From contig NZ_FWXR01000023.1 of NCBI RefSeq assembly GCF_900176465.1, positions 1 to 64,000 of the forward strand: a DNA stretch of 64,000 nucleotides, given 5' to 3'. Source of the stretch: Fulvimarina manganoxydans (GTDB lineage Bacteria > Pseudomonadota > Alphaproteobacteria > Rhizobiales > Rhizobiaceae). The notes beneath the pieces are model-generated. The model had not been told where the DNA came from, made no database searches, and saw only the letters and a program-made list of their open reading frames with translations. Of the stretch, positions 50,463 through 59,520 are shown in pieces (within the stretch, counting starts at the first letter, position 1; each line of letters opens with the position of its first letter). The position numbers and the translations under genes are program-made.

Positions 50463-51992
50463 ATGCCCGCAGCCCGCCCGCTCCTCTTTGCCGTCGTCAG
50501 TGTCGCAGGCCTCCTCTGCGCGCCTGTCGCGGCGGTCCTCGGCGGCCAATCCCATGTGCGAAGCGACCTGACGGAGAAGGATCTGAAGCGCGTTCGCGCC
50601 GTCACGGAACCGGCGACCGACTTCTCCAAGCCCGAATCCTTCGAGGCGATGCCGGCGGGCGCGGCGACCTCCACCAAGCTCGTCAATCGCGACACCTTCT
50701 CGCAAATCTCCGCCAATCAGAGCTTTGCGGCCGAAGACCGGTTCAAGCTCGGCAATGCCCTGTTCCGCAAATTCTGGGTCTCCTCGCCCTCCTCGACCCA
50801 TGCCTCGGACGGGCTTGGACCGCTTTACAATGCCCGCGCCTGCCAGAGCTGCCATTTGAAGGATGGGCGCGGCCGCCCGCCGGCGCCAGGCGAGACGGCG
50901 GTCTCGATGTTCCTGCGCCTCTCGGTACCCCCGAAGACGGACGAAGAGCGCGAAAGGCTCGCCTCGAAAACCTTCACCCGCATCCCCGAGCCGACCTATG
51001 GGGGACAGCTACAGAATTTCGCCGTTCCAGGTATCAAGCCCGAAGGGCGGATGACCATCCGCTATGACGACATGCCGGTGACGCTCAGTGACGGAGAGGT
51101 GGTCACGCTGCGAAAGCCGACCTATGGCGTCGCCGATCTCGCATACGGCCCGATGGCGGACGATGTCATGCTCTCGCCGCGTGTTGCCAATCCGATGATC
51201 GGCCTCGGCCTATTGGAGGCGATCGAGGAGGCCGACATCCGCGCTCTCGCCGATCCGATGGACAAGGATGGCGACGGCATTTCCGGCAAGGTGTCCGAGG
51301 TCCGCGATCCCGAGACGGGCGCTCTGACGATCGGCCGCTTCGGCTGGAAGGCGACGACCCCCTCGATCAAGGTTCAATCGGCGGAAGCCTTTTCCGGCGA
51401 TATCGGCATTTCGACGCCGCTCGTCACCGATGCCTTCGGCGAGTGCTCGATTGCCCAGACCCTGTGCCGCGAGGCGCCTTCCGGCGTCCAGACCCGGCTC
51501 GGCGAAGTGGAAGCCCCGGGGCCCATCCTCGATCTCGTGACCTTCTATTCGCAGAACCTCGCCGTCCCGGCGCGCCGCGACGTGGGCGATAAGACGGTGC
51601 TGCGCGGCAAACAGATGTTTTACGAGGCCGGCTGCACCGCCTGTCATCGCCCAAAATTCGTCACCTCTCGAAAGGCCGCTGACGAAGCGCTGCGCTTCCA
51701 ATTGATCTGGCCCTATTCGGACATGCTGCTTCACGATATGGGCGAAGGCCTTGCCGATCACCGCCCGGTGGGCGATGCCTCAGGCCGGGAATGGCGCACG
51801 CAACCGCTCTGGGGCATTGGACTGACCGAGACCGTCAACGGCAACAGCTTCTATCTCCATGACGGGCGCGCCCGAACGCTTGAAGAGGCGATCCTTTGGC
51901 ATGGCGGGGAGGCAACCGCCGCCAGGGAGGCCTATTCTGCGATGGACAAACGCGATCGCGATGCGCTGATCGCCTTTCTGGAGTCCCTATGA
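50463..51992 (+). CDS. Di-haem oxidoreductase (DHOR/MauG-like thiol oxidoreductase)
   Basis: The 509-residue protein has an N-terminal export signal (ARPLLFAVVSVAGLLCAPVA) and two c-type haem motifs: NARACQSCHLKDGRG (about residue 125) and AGCTACHRPKF (about residue 393). The last part, HDGRARTLEEAILWHGGEA, is typical of the DHOR group. Such proteins accompany imelysins in iron-uptake operons of Proteobacteria. Its TGA overlaps the start of the second imelysin gene (ATGA). Confidence 0.92.
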   Translation: MPAARPLLFAVVSVAGLLCAPVAAVLGGQSHVRSDLTEKDLKRVRAVTEPATDFSKPESFEAMPAGAATSTKLVNRDTFSQISANQSFAAEDRFKLGNALFRKFWVSSPSSTHASDGLGPLYNARACQSCHLKDGRGRPPAPGETAVSMFLRLSVPPKTDEERERLASKTFTRIPEPTYGGQLQNFAVPGIKPEGRMTIRYDDMPVTLSDGEVVTLRKPTYGVADLAYGPMADDVMLSPRVANPMIGLGLLEAIEEADIRALADPMDKDGDGISGKVSEVRDPETGALTIGRFGWKATTPSIKVQSAEAFSGDIGISTPLVTDAFGECSIAQTLCREAPSGVQTRLGEVEAPGPILDLVTFYSQNLAVPARRDVGDKTVLRGKQMFYEAGCTACHRPKFVTSRKAADEALRFQLIWPYSDMLLHDMGEGLADHRPVGDASGREWRTQPLWGIGLTETVNGNSFYLHDGRARTLEEAILWHGGEATAAREAYSAMDKRDRDALIAFLESL

Positions 51993-53122
51993 CGATGACG
52001 AAGCCTTCGATCCTGTTTACGGCTCTCGCCGCGATGACGGCAATGCTCATGGCCTGGCCCGCCGGCGCCCAGGAAGACGGGCCGCCGACCCCCACCACGG
52101 CGAGCGCCGGGGAAAAACTCGATGTAGTCTGGAATGTCATCGATGGGGCGATCCGGCCCGGCTATTCGGCTTTCGAGGACGCAGCCCGGGAAGAGGCGAC
52201 GAAGATCGGCGCCCTGTGCGAAATGCCAGACGAGGTGCAGCTCCAAACGGCACGCGAGGGGTTCGGTCAACTCGCCAAGGCCTTTGCCGCGATCGAATTC
52301 GTCCGCTTCGGTCCGATCACCGAGGACCATCGTCTCGAGCGCATTCTGTTTTTCCCGGACCGGCGCGGGGTGACGCTGCGCCAGGTTCAGGCGATCCTCG
52401 CCAACACCGAGGACGACAGCGCCCTCTCGCCCGCAACGCTCGCGCAGAAATCGGTCGCGGTGCAGGGCCTGACGGCGCTGGAATTCGTCCTCTTCGGCTC
52501 CGGCTCCCAAACGCTGGAGACGAAAGGCGGCGATTTCCGTTGCAGCTACGCCAAGGCGATTGCCGACAATATCGTCTCCATCGCGGAAGCCGTGACGGCA
52601 GGCTGGGGCAATGAGGAGGGCATCACCAGCCGCCTCACCAATCCGAGCCAGAGCGACACCGCCTATCGCAAGGCGGACGATTCCCTCAAGGAGATAACCT
52701 CGATCTTCATCGACGGGCTGGAGATGATCCGCGATCAACGCCTGAAGCCCGCCCTCGGTGAGGATGCGCAGGACGCCAATCCGAAGGCGTTTCTCTATCA
52801 TCGTTCGGAAAATGCTTTGGCGGCGCTCTCGGCGAATTTTACCGGCCTGCGGCAGATCTTCGATGCCGCGCAATATGGCGAGATCCTGCCTGAAGCTCAG
52901 GCGAGCTATCTGCCGGACGCGATCAGCTTCGAATTCGACAACGCCCGCCGAACCCTCGACGCCATTCCGGCTCCACTCGCCGATGTCGTCGTCTCCAAGG
53001 AGAACCGGGACAAGCTCGACTATGTGCTGATCGTGACTGGCAGCCTCCAATCGGAATTCGCCAATCAGCTCGCCCCGGCGCTCGGCCTGTCGGCAGGCTT
53101 TTCCTCACTCGACGGCGATTGA
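51989..53122 (+). CDS. Second imelysin-family protein
   Basis: The 377-residue precursor has a signal peptide (ILFTALAAMTAMLMAWPAGA). The core is an imelysin-like helical bundle with LTALEFVLFGSGSQ in place of the strict GxHxxE box, so it is the diverged partner of the first imelysin. The ATG overlaps the preceding TGA, so the two are coupled. Imelysin–DHOR–imelysin–DUF1513 is a known gene order in Alphaproteobacteria. Confidence 0.88.
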   Translation: MTMTKPSILFTALAAMTAMLMAWPAGAQEDGPPTPTTASAGEKLDVVWNVIDGAIRPGYSAFEDAAREEATKIGALCEMPDEVQLQTAREGFGQLAKAFAAIEFVRFGPITEDHRLERILFFPDRRGVTLRQVQAILANTEDDSALSPATLAQKSVAVQGLTALEFVLFGSGSQTLETKGGDFRCSYAKAIADNIVSIAEAVTAGWGNEEGITSRLTNPSQSDTAYRKADDSLKEITSIFIDGLEMIRDQRLKPALGEDAQDANPKAFLYHRSENALAALSANFTGLRQIFDAAQYGEILPEAQASYLPDAISFEFDNARRTLDAIPAPLADVVVSKENRDKLDYVLIVTGSLQSEFANQLAPALGLSAGFSSLDGD

Positions 53123-53181
53123 GCACACCAGGGGGCAGCGTCCAGACGGCCCCTCACGACGCAACCTTAAAGGAGGCGCCC

Positions 53182-54300
53182 ATGCCCCCGATCCGCAACC
53201 GCCTCGCAACGCCGCTTCTGGCGCGGCGCGACTTCCTGGCGGGGGCCGGCGCCCTCTTTGCCAGCACCCTCATCGGCCGGCGGGCGGAGGCTTTCGAGGA
53301 CGCGGACGCCCTCTTTGCGAGCGCCTGCCGACGCCCCGACGGCTCCTATGGCTGCGCGGTCTTTGCCGAGGATGGGCGCATCGTCTCGGAAGTCGCCCTA
53401 CCCGATCGCGGCCATGACGTCGCCTTCGATCCGCTGTCTTACCGCGCCGTCGCTTTTGCCCGGCGCCCGCGCACCTTCGCCGTCGTCTTCGATCCGAAGA
53501 CCGGCGAGACGGTGAAGACCCTCACCTCGGCCGAGGGGCGCCACTTCTTCGGCCATGGCTTCTTCTCGCCCGACGGGCGGCTGATGTATGCGACCGAAAA
53601 CGACTATGACGCCGCGCGCGGGCTGATCGGCGTCTATGACGTGAAGCGCGATTTTGCGCGGATCGGCGAATTCGACACCCATGGCATGGACACCCACGAG
53701 GCGCTGCTCATGCCGGACGGGGAGACCATCGTCGTCGCCAATGGCGGCATCGAGACCCATCCAGACTATGGCCGCCAGAAGCTCAATCTCGCGACGATGG
53801 AGCCCTCGCTGGTCCTTATCGACCGAAAAAGCGGCGACCTTCTCGCCAAGCACAGGCTGGAGAAAAGCCTGCACCAGCTTTCCATCCGCCATCTCGCCAT
53901 CGATGCCGATCGCAAGGTCTGGTTCGGCTGCCAATATGAAGGGCCGAGCGCCGACGCCCCGCAGCTTCTGGGCTTCGCCACGCCCGAAGCCGGTCTTTCT
54001 CTGATCGAAATGCCGAGAGGCGATCTCGCCCGCCTGTCGAATTATGTGGGCTCGGTCGCCGCCAGTGCCGATGGAACACGCATCGCGATCTCGTCACCGG
54101 TCGGGGGCGAGGTCATGATCCTCGATGCGACCAAGAAGTCCCTCATCGAGAGCCACCCCGTTCGCGACGGCTGCGGCTTGGCCGCGGACGGTGCCGGCTT
54201 CCTCGCCACCAGCGGCCACGGCCTCGTCACCCATCTGGCCAAGCAAGCCGCCGATCGACAAGCCGATCGCGAATGGGACAATCATATTCTGGCGCTATAG
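53182..54300 (+). CDS. DUF1513 Tat-exported beta-propeller protein
   Basis: The 372-residue precursor carries a twin-Arg signal (LLARRDFLAGAGALFASTL). The mature part is a beta-propeller-like DUF1513 protein with HFFGHGFFSPDGRLMYATE and GVYDVKRDFARIGEFDTHGM. AAAGGAGGCGCC precedes the ATG at 53182. It is the last gene of the iron operon. A role in periplasmic iron handling follows from the neighbours. Confidence 0.9.
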   Translation: MPPIRNRLATPLLARRDFLAGAGALFASTLIGRRAEAFEDADALFASACRRPDGSYGCAVFAEDGRIVSEVALPDRGHDVAFDPLSYRAVAFARRPRTFAVVFDPKTGETVKTLTSAEGRHFFGHGFFSPDGRLMYATENDYDAARGLIGVYDVKRDFARIGEFDTHGMDTHEALLMPDGETIVVANGGIETHPDYGRQKLNLATMEPSLVLIDRKSGDLLAKHRLEKSLHQLSIRHLAIDADRKVWFGCQYEGPSADAPQLLGFATPEAGLSLIEMPRGDLARLSNYVGSVAASADGTRIAISSPVGGEVMILDATKKSLIESHPVRDGCGLAADGAGFLATSGHGLVTHLAKQAADRQADREWDNHILAL

Positions 54301-54437
54301 GCCTTGCGGCAAAAGGCCGAACGAGCGAGCGGAAGAGGCCGGCAAGAAGATGTCCATTCTTTTGATCGACGCGTGACGAAGTCTGACTTGAGGCGTAGAA
54401 TGCGGAACGACGCGGCGCTTAGAGACCAGGCAAGCCC

Positions 54438-54704
54438 ATGGATCGCAACGAACATCGCAGTATCGAGCTGACGCCTCGCCAAGCCGATTATGTCGACGAA
54501 ATGGTCCGCTCCGGCTCATACGCCTCGCCGAGCGAGGTCGTGCAAGCCAGCCTCGACGCGCTTAAGGAGCGTGAGGACAAGCTGGAGAGCTGGCTTCGAT
54601 CCGACGTTGCGCCAATCTATGACAGAATGGCAGCCGATCCCGATGACGCAATACCGGCCGAACAGGTGTTCTCCGATCTGCGCGAGCGATACGGAGCCCC
54701 GTAG
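54438..54704 (+). CDS. ParD-like antitoxin
   Basis: The 88-residue protein begins with a ribbon-helix-helix (RSIELTPRQADYVDEMVRSG, then SYASPSEVVQASLDAL) and ends in an acidic toxin-binding tail. This is the ParD/CopG type. Its stop is 11 bp before the ParE-like gene, so they form a type II toxin–antitoxin operon that should repress itself. Confidence 0.9.
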   Translation: MDRNEHRSIELTPRQADYVDEMVRSGSYASPSEVVQASLDALKEREDKLESWLRSDVAPIYDRMAADPDDAIPAEQVFSDLRERYGAP

Positions 54705-54715
54705 AAGCGCCGCGC

Positions 54716-55024
54716 GTGAAGGCGCGTTCGGTCGTCTTCTCGCCGGAGGCGCGAGAGGATCTCCTGATCCTTGGCGATTGGATCGCCGAGCGAGCGGGGC
54801 CTGCGACGGCCTTGCGCTATCTCGCTCGTCTTGAGGCTGCCTGTTTGGGGCTTTCGACGGCGTCCGAGCGCGGCCGACGACGCGATGATATCCGGCCTGG
54901 GCTCCGCGTCGTCGGCTTTGAACGCCGGATCACGATTGCCTTCGTGGTTTCGCAAGAGCAAGTCACGATCCTGCGCCTCCACTATGGGGGCCTCGATTGG
55001 GATCGCAAAAGCGACCCTATTTGA
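54716..55024 (+). CDS. ParE-like toxin
   Basis: The 102-residue product follows the RelE/ParE fold: VVFSPEAREDLLILGDWIAE, ALRYLARLEAACLGLS and VTILRLHYGGLDWD. ParE proteins poison DNA gyrase. The start is GTG at 54716. The 3' end overlaps the XRE gene on the other strand by 8 bp. Confidence 0.88.
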   Translation: MKARSVVFSPEAREDLLILGDWIAERAGPATALRYLARLEAACLGLSTASERGRRRDDIRPGLRVVGFERRITIAFVVSQEQVTILRLHYGGLDWDRKSDPI

Positions 55025-55412
55025 TCCGCACCCGCCGCCTCCGCTGCTTGTCCCGCTCCGCCGCCGCTTCGATGATGGCGAGGATCGCCGTCACATCTTC
55101 TTCCCCCATCACCGGGATCGTCTCCGCCAGACGGTTGGCAAGGCGCGTCGCATCGGCAGAAAGGCCGGAGGTGTCGACGGTGACGCGCGGATGAGAGATG
55201 TCGGCGAGCCGCTGCAGCTCCTCCGCCTCGTCCCAAATGACGCCCAGATAGCCGATGATCCGATGCAGGAGATCGAAAGTGGGCCGGCCCCGATGGCCGT
55301 GTTCGAGAGCCGAGAGATAGGCGTTGGAAATGCCGAGGGCCTCGGCCATCTGGCGCTGGGTGACGCCGCGCCGACGGCGCAAGGCCCGCAGCCGCTCGCC
55401 GAAGGGGGTCAT
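55017..55412 (-). CDS. XRE-family transcriptional regulator
   Basis: The 131-residue protein has an N-terminal XRE helix-turn-helix (LRALRRRRGVTQRQMAEALG, then SNAYLSALEHGHRGRPT) and a helical C-terminus. In Rhizobiales it regularly follows the smr and mltA genes, as here; its start overlaps the smr stop by 4 bp. The regulated genes are not known. Confidence 0.9.
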   Translation of the reverse strand: MTPFGERLRALRRRRGVTQRQMAEALGISNAYLSALEHGHRGRPTFDLLHRIIGYLGVIWDEAEELQRLADISHPRVTVDTSGLSADATRLANRLAETIPVMGEEDVTAILAIIEAAAERDKQRRRRVRIK

Positions 55413-55972
55413 GAGGGGCGCCTCACGCGCACATAGAGCGCGCCATCCCCGCCATGATGGCGCTCCGCCGCCTCGAAATGGGAGACGAGACCGCGAAAGT
55501 CCGGGCTCGAAAACCAGAGCGGCACCATGCGCCGCAGGATACCGCGCGGGCCGCCCGGCGAGCCGCGCCCCGTAATGACGAGGACATGGCGCAGCCCCAT
55601 GCCTTGTGCTTGACGTAAGAAGCCGGCGAGCGCGTCATGAGCCCGGGTCTGGGTCATGTCGTGGAGATCGATCCGCGCTTCGATCTTGAGTTTGCCCTTG
55701 GCGAGCTTGCGGCGGGCGAGACGCTCCAAGGGTTGCGGGCGAAGCGGCACGGCTTGAAGGCGAGCAGGCGCCAGGCGGCTTGCCGGTGAGGACGCCACAG
55801 CCGGCGGCTGGGCTTTGGATTTTGCCTGAGGGGCGGGCTGCGGCGGGACAGGCTCCGCCGGCGCTTCGGGCACCTCTGGCAGTGCCTTCCCCTTCAAAGG
55901 CATGGCGGTGCGCGCGACGCTCGCCCAGAGCCGCCGATCCTCCTCGGACAGTGTCTTCTTGCGCCGCTTCAT
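55409..55972 (-). CDS. Smr/MutS2 C-terminal domain protein
   Basis: The 187-residue protein has a Pro/Ala-rich linker (residues 30–75) and a C-terminal Smr domain: ARIDLHDMTQTRAHDALAGF, LRHVLVITGRGSPGGPRGI and ERHHGGDGALYVRVR. The Smr domain is a nicking or RNA-cutting fold. The gene overlaps mltA (upstream, 4 bp) and the XRE gene (downstream, 4 bp), so the three are translated together. Confidence 0.92.
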   Translation of the reverse strand: MKRRKKTLSEEDRRLWASVARTAMPLKGKALPEVPEAPAEPVPPQPAPQAKSKAQPPAVASSPASRLAPARLQAVPLRPQPLERLARRKLAKGKLKIEARIDLHDMTQTRAHDALAGFLRQAQGMGLRHVLVITGRGSPGGPRGILRRMVPLWFSSPDFRGLVSHFEAAERHHGGDGALYVRVRRPS

Positions 55973-57078
55973 GGGACGAGCCGCTTGGCGAGGGCGGGCG
56001 GGGCGAGAAGCGTCAATTGGGCCTCATGCCGAATGCGGCCCGCGATCCGGCCCGCCGCTTCACCCGATCCGACGAAGATGTCGCCGCGCGCGGCGCCGAT
56101 AATCGCCGAGCCCGTATCCTGGGCGATCATGAGCCGGGCAAAGGGCGTCTTATCCAGACGAAGCTCCGGCGCCGCAACGAGATAGGGCACGCCAAAGGTC
56201 GCAAGGTCCCGATCGACTGCGATCGAGGCGAGCGGCGCGAGCGGCACATTCGCGGCGCCGATCGGCCCCGTTTCAGGGTCATCGATCGGCCGTTCGGCAA
56301 AGAAGATGAAGGAGCGGTTCTGGTCGAGAATCGGCCGCACGCGCTCCGGATGAGCGGCGAGATAGGCGCGGATGCCGTCCATATCGGCTTCGGCAAGTGT
56401 CAACGCGCCGGTCTTAACGAGAAGGCGGCCGATGGCGGTGAAGGGATGGCCGGTCTTGGCGGCATAGCCGATGCGGATCGCCGTCCCATCGGCAAATCTG
56501 AGGCGCGCCGACCCCTGGACATGGATGAAGAAGGCCTCGACCTCGTCGCGCACATAAGCGATTTCGAGACCTCGACCCTTGAGGAACCCGGCCTCGATCG
56601 CGGCCCGGTCGGGATAGTCAGTCATGAGGCCGCAGGAGAGCCGTCGCGCGTAGCCGAAGCTCTTGTCGAGCCCGGCAGGCCTCGTGACATCGTCGACGGC
56701 GACGAGATCGGAAGGACGGGCATAGAGTGGATGGCGGAACGTCTCTGTCGGAACGCGCGAGGCCTCGACCTCCGGCTCGTAATATCCGGTCACGAAGCCG
56801 GTTTCGCGGGTCTCGCCCGCCAAAGGCGCGACCGAAAGACAGCAAAAATGCCGCTCGAAAAATTCGAGGGCATCTGTCTCGCCGATCATATCCGGTAAGC
56901 CGAGAGCGTCGCGGGCAGCGTCCCCATAGAGGCCGGCGTCGATCCCGAGACGGCCCGTGGCATACTGTCCTTCAAGGAGAGCGGGAGCGCTGGCCCTGAA
57001 AGCGGAAAAAGCCGCGGCATGACCCGCGACTTTTCTGATGGCCTCTTGGTCCGGCTCGGTCTTGAAGACCTCGAGCAT
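55969..57078 (-). CDS. mltA: Membrane-bound lytic murein transglycosylase A
   Basis: The 369-residue protein has the MltA double-psi barrel: ETGFVTGYYEPEVEASR, RPSDLVAVDD, FFIHVQGSARLRFADGTAIR and the 3D domain with LMIAQDTGSAIIGAARGDIF, which holds the catalytic Asp. It cuts the glycan strand of peptidoglycan. No classical signal peptide is clear, so export or the start may be shorter than shown. It follows the Tim44-like gene by 21 bp on the same strand. Confidence 0.93.
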   Translation of the reverse strand: MLEVFKTEPDQEAIRKVAGHAAAFSAFRASAPALLEGQYATGRLGIDAGLYGDAARDALGLPDMIGETDALEFFERHFCCLSVAPLAGETRETGFVTGYYEPEVEASRVPTETFRHPLYARPSDLVAVDDVTRPAGLDKSFGYARRLSCGLMTDYPDRAAIEAGFLKGRGLEIAYVRDEVEAFFIHVQGSARLRFADGTAIRIGYAAKTGHPFTAIGRLLVKTGALTLAEADMDGIRAYLAAHPERVRPILDQNRSFIFFAERPIDDPETGPIGAANVPLAPLASIAVDRDLATFGVPYLVAAPELRLDKTPFARLMIAQDTGSAIIGAARGDIFVGSGEAAGRIAGRIRHEAQLTLLAPPALAKRLVP

Positions 57079-57099
57079 GATCGCGTCCGCTCCGCCGGG

Positions 57100-57813
57100 C
57101 TATTCTTCGGATTCGGTGCCGACGAGCTTCCAATTCGGATCGCGCGACCGCGTGTCGCGTCCAAAGGTCCAGATATCGCGAACCTCGACCACGGTTTCGA
57201 GATCGCCGTCTACCACGTCGCCATTGGAAGACAGGGTCGCCGAGATCATCTCCGAGACGATCCGCAGCGTGACCAGAGCGTCGCGCCCACGCAGCTCGGC
57301 TGAGACAATACGGATGTCGTTGATGCCGATGAAAGAGGAGCGCATGGTCTCCCCACTCTCCTCACGCTGGGTAATCGCTGCCTCAAAGCCCTCATAGACA
57401 TCCTGAGACAGGAGGTTCTGCAAGGTCTTGCGATCGCCTTCGGCAAAGCCGTTGACGACCATTTCATAGGCGATCTTGGCACCTTCGACGAATTCGCCCG
57501 GCTCGAAAGCGGGATCAGCATCCTTGATCCGCCGCAGCTCCTTATTGAGCGGCGTGCCGGGCTCGGCGACCTTGTCGATCTCACCATATTGCATGCTTGC
57601 CGGAACGCTTTCCTCGCCGGCCGGAACCCTTCGGCTCGGCAGGGTGACCACATTGTCGGCCTCGGCCGCCTCGTCCTTCGGCGCGGTGTTGCGGTCCCGG
57701 CTGTAGGGGTCGAAAGGTGGTCGCTCGTTACCGGTCCTCCGCCCCAAGACATTATAGAGCTGAAAGAGGACGATCGCCGCCAATACGATTATGAAGATCG
57801 TCCCAAAACTCAT
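57100..57813 (-). CDS. Tim44-like domain protein (TimA)
   Basis: The 237-residue protein has one N-terminal membrane span (MSFGTIFIIVLAAIVLFQLY), a charged linker and a C-terminal Tim44-like domain (FVEGAKIAYEMVVNGFAEGD, LVTLRIVSEMIS). Alphaproteobacterial relatives resemble the mitochondrial import factor Tim44. It is divergent from fxsA and starts the mltA–smr–XRE run. Confidence 0.92.
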   Translation of the reverse strand: MSFGTIFIIVLAAIVLFQLYNVLGRRTGNERPPFDPYSRDRNTAPKDEAAEADNVVTLPSRRVPAGEESVPASMQYGEIDKVAEPGTPLNKELRRIKDADPAFEPGEFVEGAKIAYEMVVNGFAEGDRKTLQNLLSQDVYEGFEAAITQREESGETMRSSFIGINDIRIVSAELRGRDALVTLRIVSEMISATLSSNGDVVDGDLETVVEVRDIWTFGRDTRSRDPNWKLVGTESEE

Positions 57814-58054
57814 CAGTCGCCGAACTCCGCCTGTTTTTTAAACCGTCATTCTTCGTGTCGCCCATATAGAGAGTGCCGCCGATGCATTCAAATCGGCAAG
57901 AACGCTTCCTATGTTGAGGCCTGACGATGGTTTGCGCGAGGCCTGCCGCCCGGAACGATCGAGCGGCGCCAAGCAGATCGCCAGAACCGGCATGCATAAC
58001 CGGATCGGCCTCTGTGCGCCATGGCTTTTCCTTCGAGATGGATGTCTGACCCCG

Positions 58055-58615
58055 ATGCCTCTTGCCCTGATCCCCTTCCTGCTATTGGTGGTGCCCGTCC
58101 TCGAGATCGGCGTCTTTATCGCTGTCGGCGGCGCCATCGGCCTCTGGCCGACCCTCGGCCTCGTGGTGCTGACGGCCGTGATCGGCTCGGTGCTTCTGCG
58201 CCGCCAGGGCCTGTCGACGCTGGACGCGATCCAGCGGGAGACCCGCGCTGGTCGCGTGCCCGGCCGCGAGCTCGTTTCCGGTCTGATGATCGCGATCGCC
58301 GGCGTTCTGCTGTTAACGCCGGGTTTCGTCACCGATACGCTCGGCTTCCTGCTCTTCGTTCCCCAGCTTCGCGATGCCGTGTGGCGCTTCCTGCGCTCGA
58401 AGGTGGTCGTGGTCGGCGGCCAGGCGGCGGCGAATTTCGGGCGCGGGGCGGGCACGGGCAGGCCCGAACAGCCCTTCCGTCCGAGTGGCCCGGAGGCCGG
58501 GCGGCGCCCGGATGTGGTCGATCTTTCGGGCGACGACTATCGACGTCAGCCCGATCCCTCATCGCCCTGGAATGCCGACAACACCGACGATCCGTCGAAT
58601 CGAACGCTGCATTGA
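58055..58615 (+). CDS. fxsA: FxsA membrane protein
   Basis: The 186-residue protein has the FxsA core of two spans and a cytoplasmic loop: LLLVVPVLEIGVFIAVGGAI, LGLVVLTAVIGSVLLRRQG, then LLTPGFVTDTLGFLLFVP. The C-terminal third is polar and variable. In E. coli FxsA lessens F exclusion of phage T7. The Met at 58055 gives the family start. Divergent from the Tim44-like gene and upstream of secB. Confidence 0.92.
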   Translation: MPLALIPFLLLVVPVLEIGVFIAVGGAIGLWPTLGLVVLTAVIGSVLLRRQGLSTLDAIQRETRAGRVPGRELVSGLMIAIAGVLLLTPGFVTDTLGFLLFVPQLRDAVWRFLRSKVVVVGGQAAANFGRGAGTGRPEQPFRPSGPEAGRRPDVVDLSGDDYRRQPDPSSPWNADNTDDPSNRTLH

Positions 58616-58798
58616 GCCGCATCAGGCCAAGAATGAGCGCTGACGGCGAGAGAGCCCGCCATTTGGCCGGCTCGCGCCTTGTGGGCCGATGGCCCGCATG
58701 CTAGCTCGCCCCCAACGGAAGGCATGGACCGATGCGGGCCATCCGGCTTGCATCGCGTTTCTGCTAGACGACGAATGGTCCGAGAAACGGGAGACATC

Positions 58799-59308
58799 AT
58801 GTCCGAGACGACCAGCCAGCCGAACGAAGCCGGTGCAGGCCAGGCAAACGGCGTTGCGCCGAGCCTGAACATCCTCACCCAATATATTCGCGACCTCTCC
58901 TTCGAGAGCCCGAAGGCGCCGGCGATCCTGCGCAATCAGACGAAGGCGCCCGGCATCAATATAGGCGTCAACGTCACTGCCAATCCGGTGGACGGTTCGC
59001 AGACGGATTTCGACGTGCGCCTGACGCTGAACGCCAAGGCCGGCGAAGGCGAGGAGATGCTCTTCCACGCCGAGCTCGAATATGGCGGCGTCTTCCGCCT
59101 GCAGAACTTCAAGGACGAGCACCGCGTGCCGGTCCTCTTCATCGAATGCCCGCGTCTGCTTTTCCCCTTCGCGCGCCAGATCATCGCGGACGTCACGCGC
59201 AATGGCGGCTTTCCGCCGCTGATGATCGACCCGATCGACTTCGCCCAGCTGTTCCAGCAGCGCATGGCCGAAGAGCGGGCCCGCCAGCAGGTTCAGCAGA
59301 ACGCCTAA
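58799..59308 (+). CDS. secB: Protein-export chaperone SecB
   Basis: The 169-residue protein matches Sec[55 protein letters not shown] and [18 protein letters not shown]. It keeps preproteins unfolded and hands them to SecA. A hairpin terminator follows at 59391. Confidence 0.97.
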   Translation: MSETTSQPNEAGAGQANGVAPSLNILTQYIRDLSFESPKAPAILRNQTKAPGINIGVNVTANPVDGSQTDFDVRLTLNAKAGEGEEMLFHAELEYGGVFRLQNFKDEHRVPVLFIECPRLLFPFARQIIADVTRNGGFPPLMIDPIDFAQLFQQRMAEERARQQVQQNA

Positions 59309-59390
59309 AGGGCGGGACCTCTCGCTCGGGGGAGCCGGGCCCCTGTCGTGCCCGTCAGCGTCAATCGAGCGAAACCGAGAACCATGATCG

Positions 59391-59428
59391 AAGCCGGCCG
59401 TCGCCCTGGAGGCATTGGCCGGCTTTTT
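59391..59428 (+). terminator. Rho-independent terminator after secB
   Basis: Stem AAGCCGGCC (59391–59399) / GGCCGGCTT (59417–59425) is followed by TTT. It lies 82 bp after the secB stop. Confidence 0.8.
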
Positions 59429-59520
59429 GTTATGCCCCAATGAGGAAAGGGCGGCTGCTTGGAACGAGAAGCGCGGCGCTCCTTGTTATCGCAGGCGCGA
59501 TCGAAGACCAGGATGGCCCG

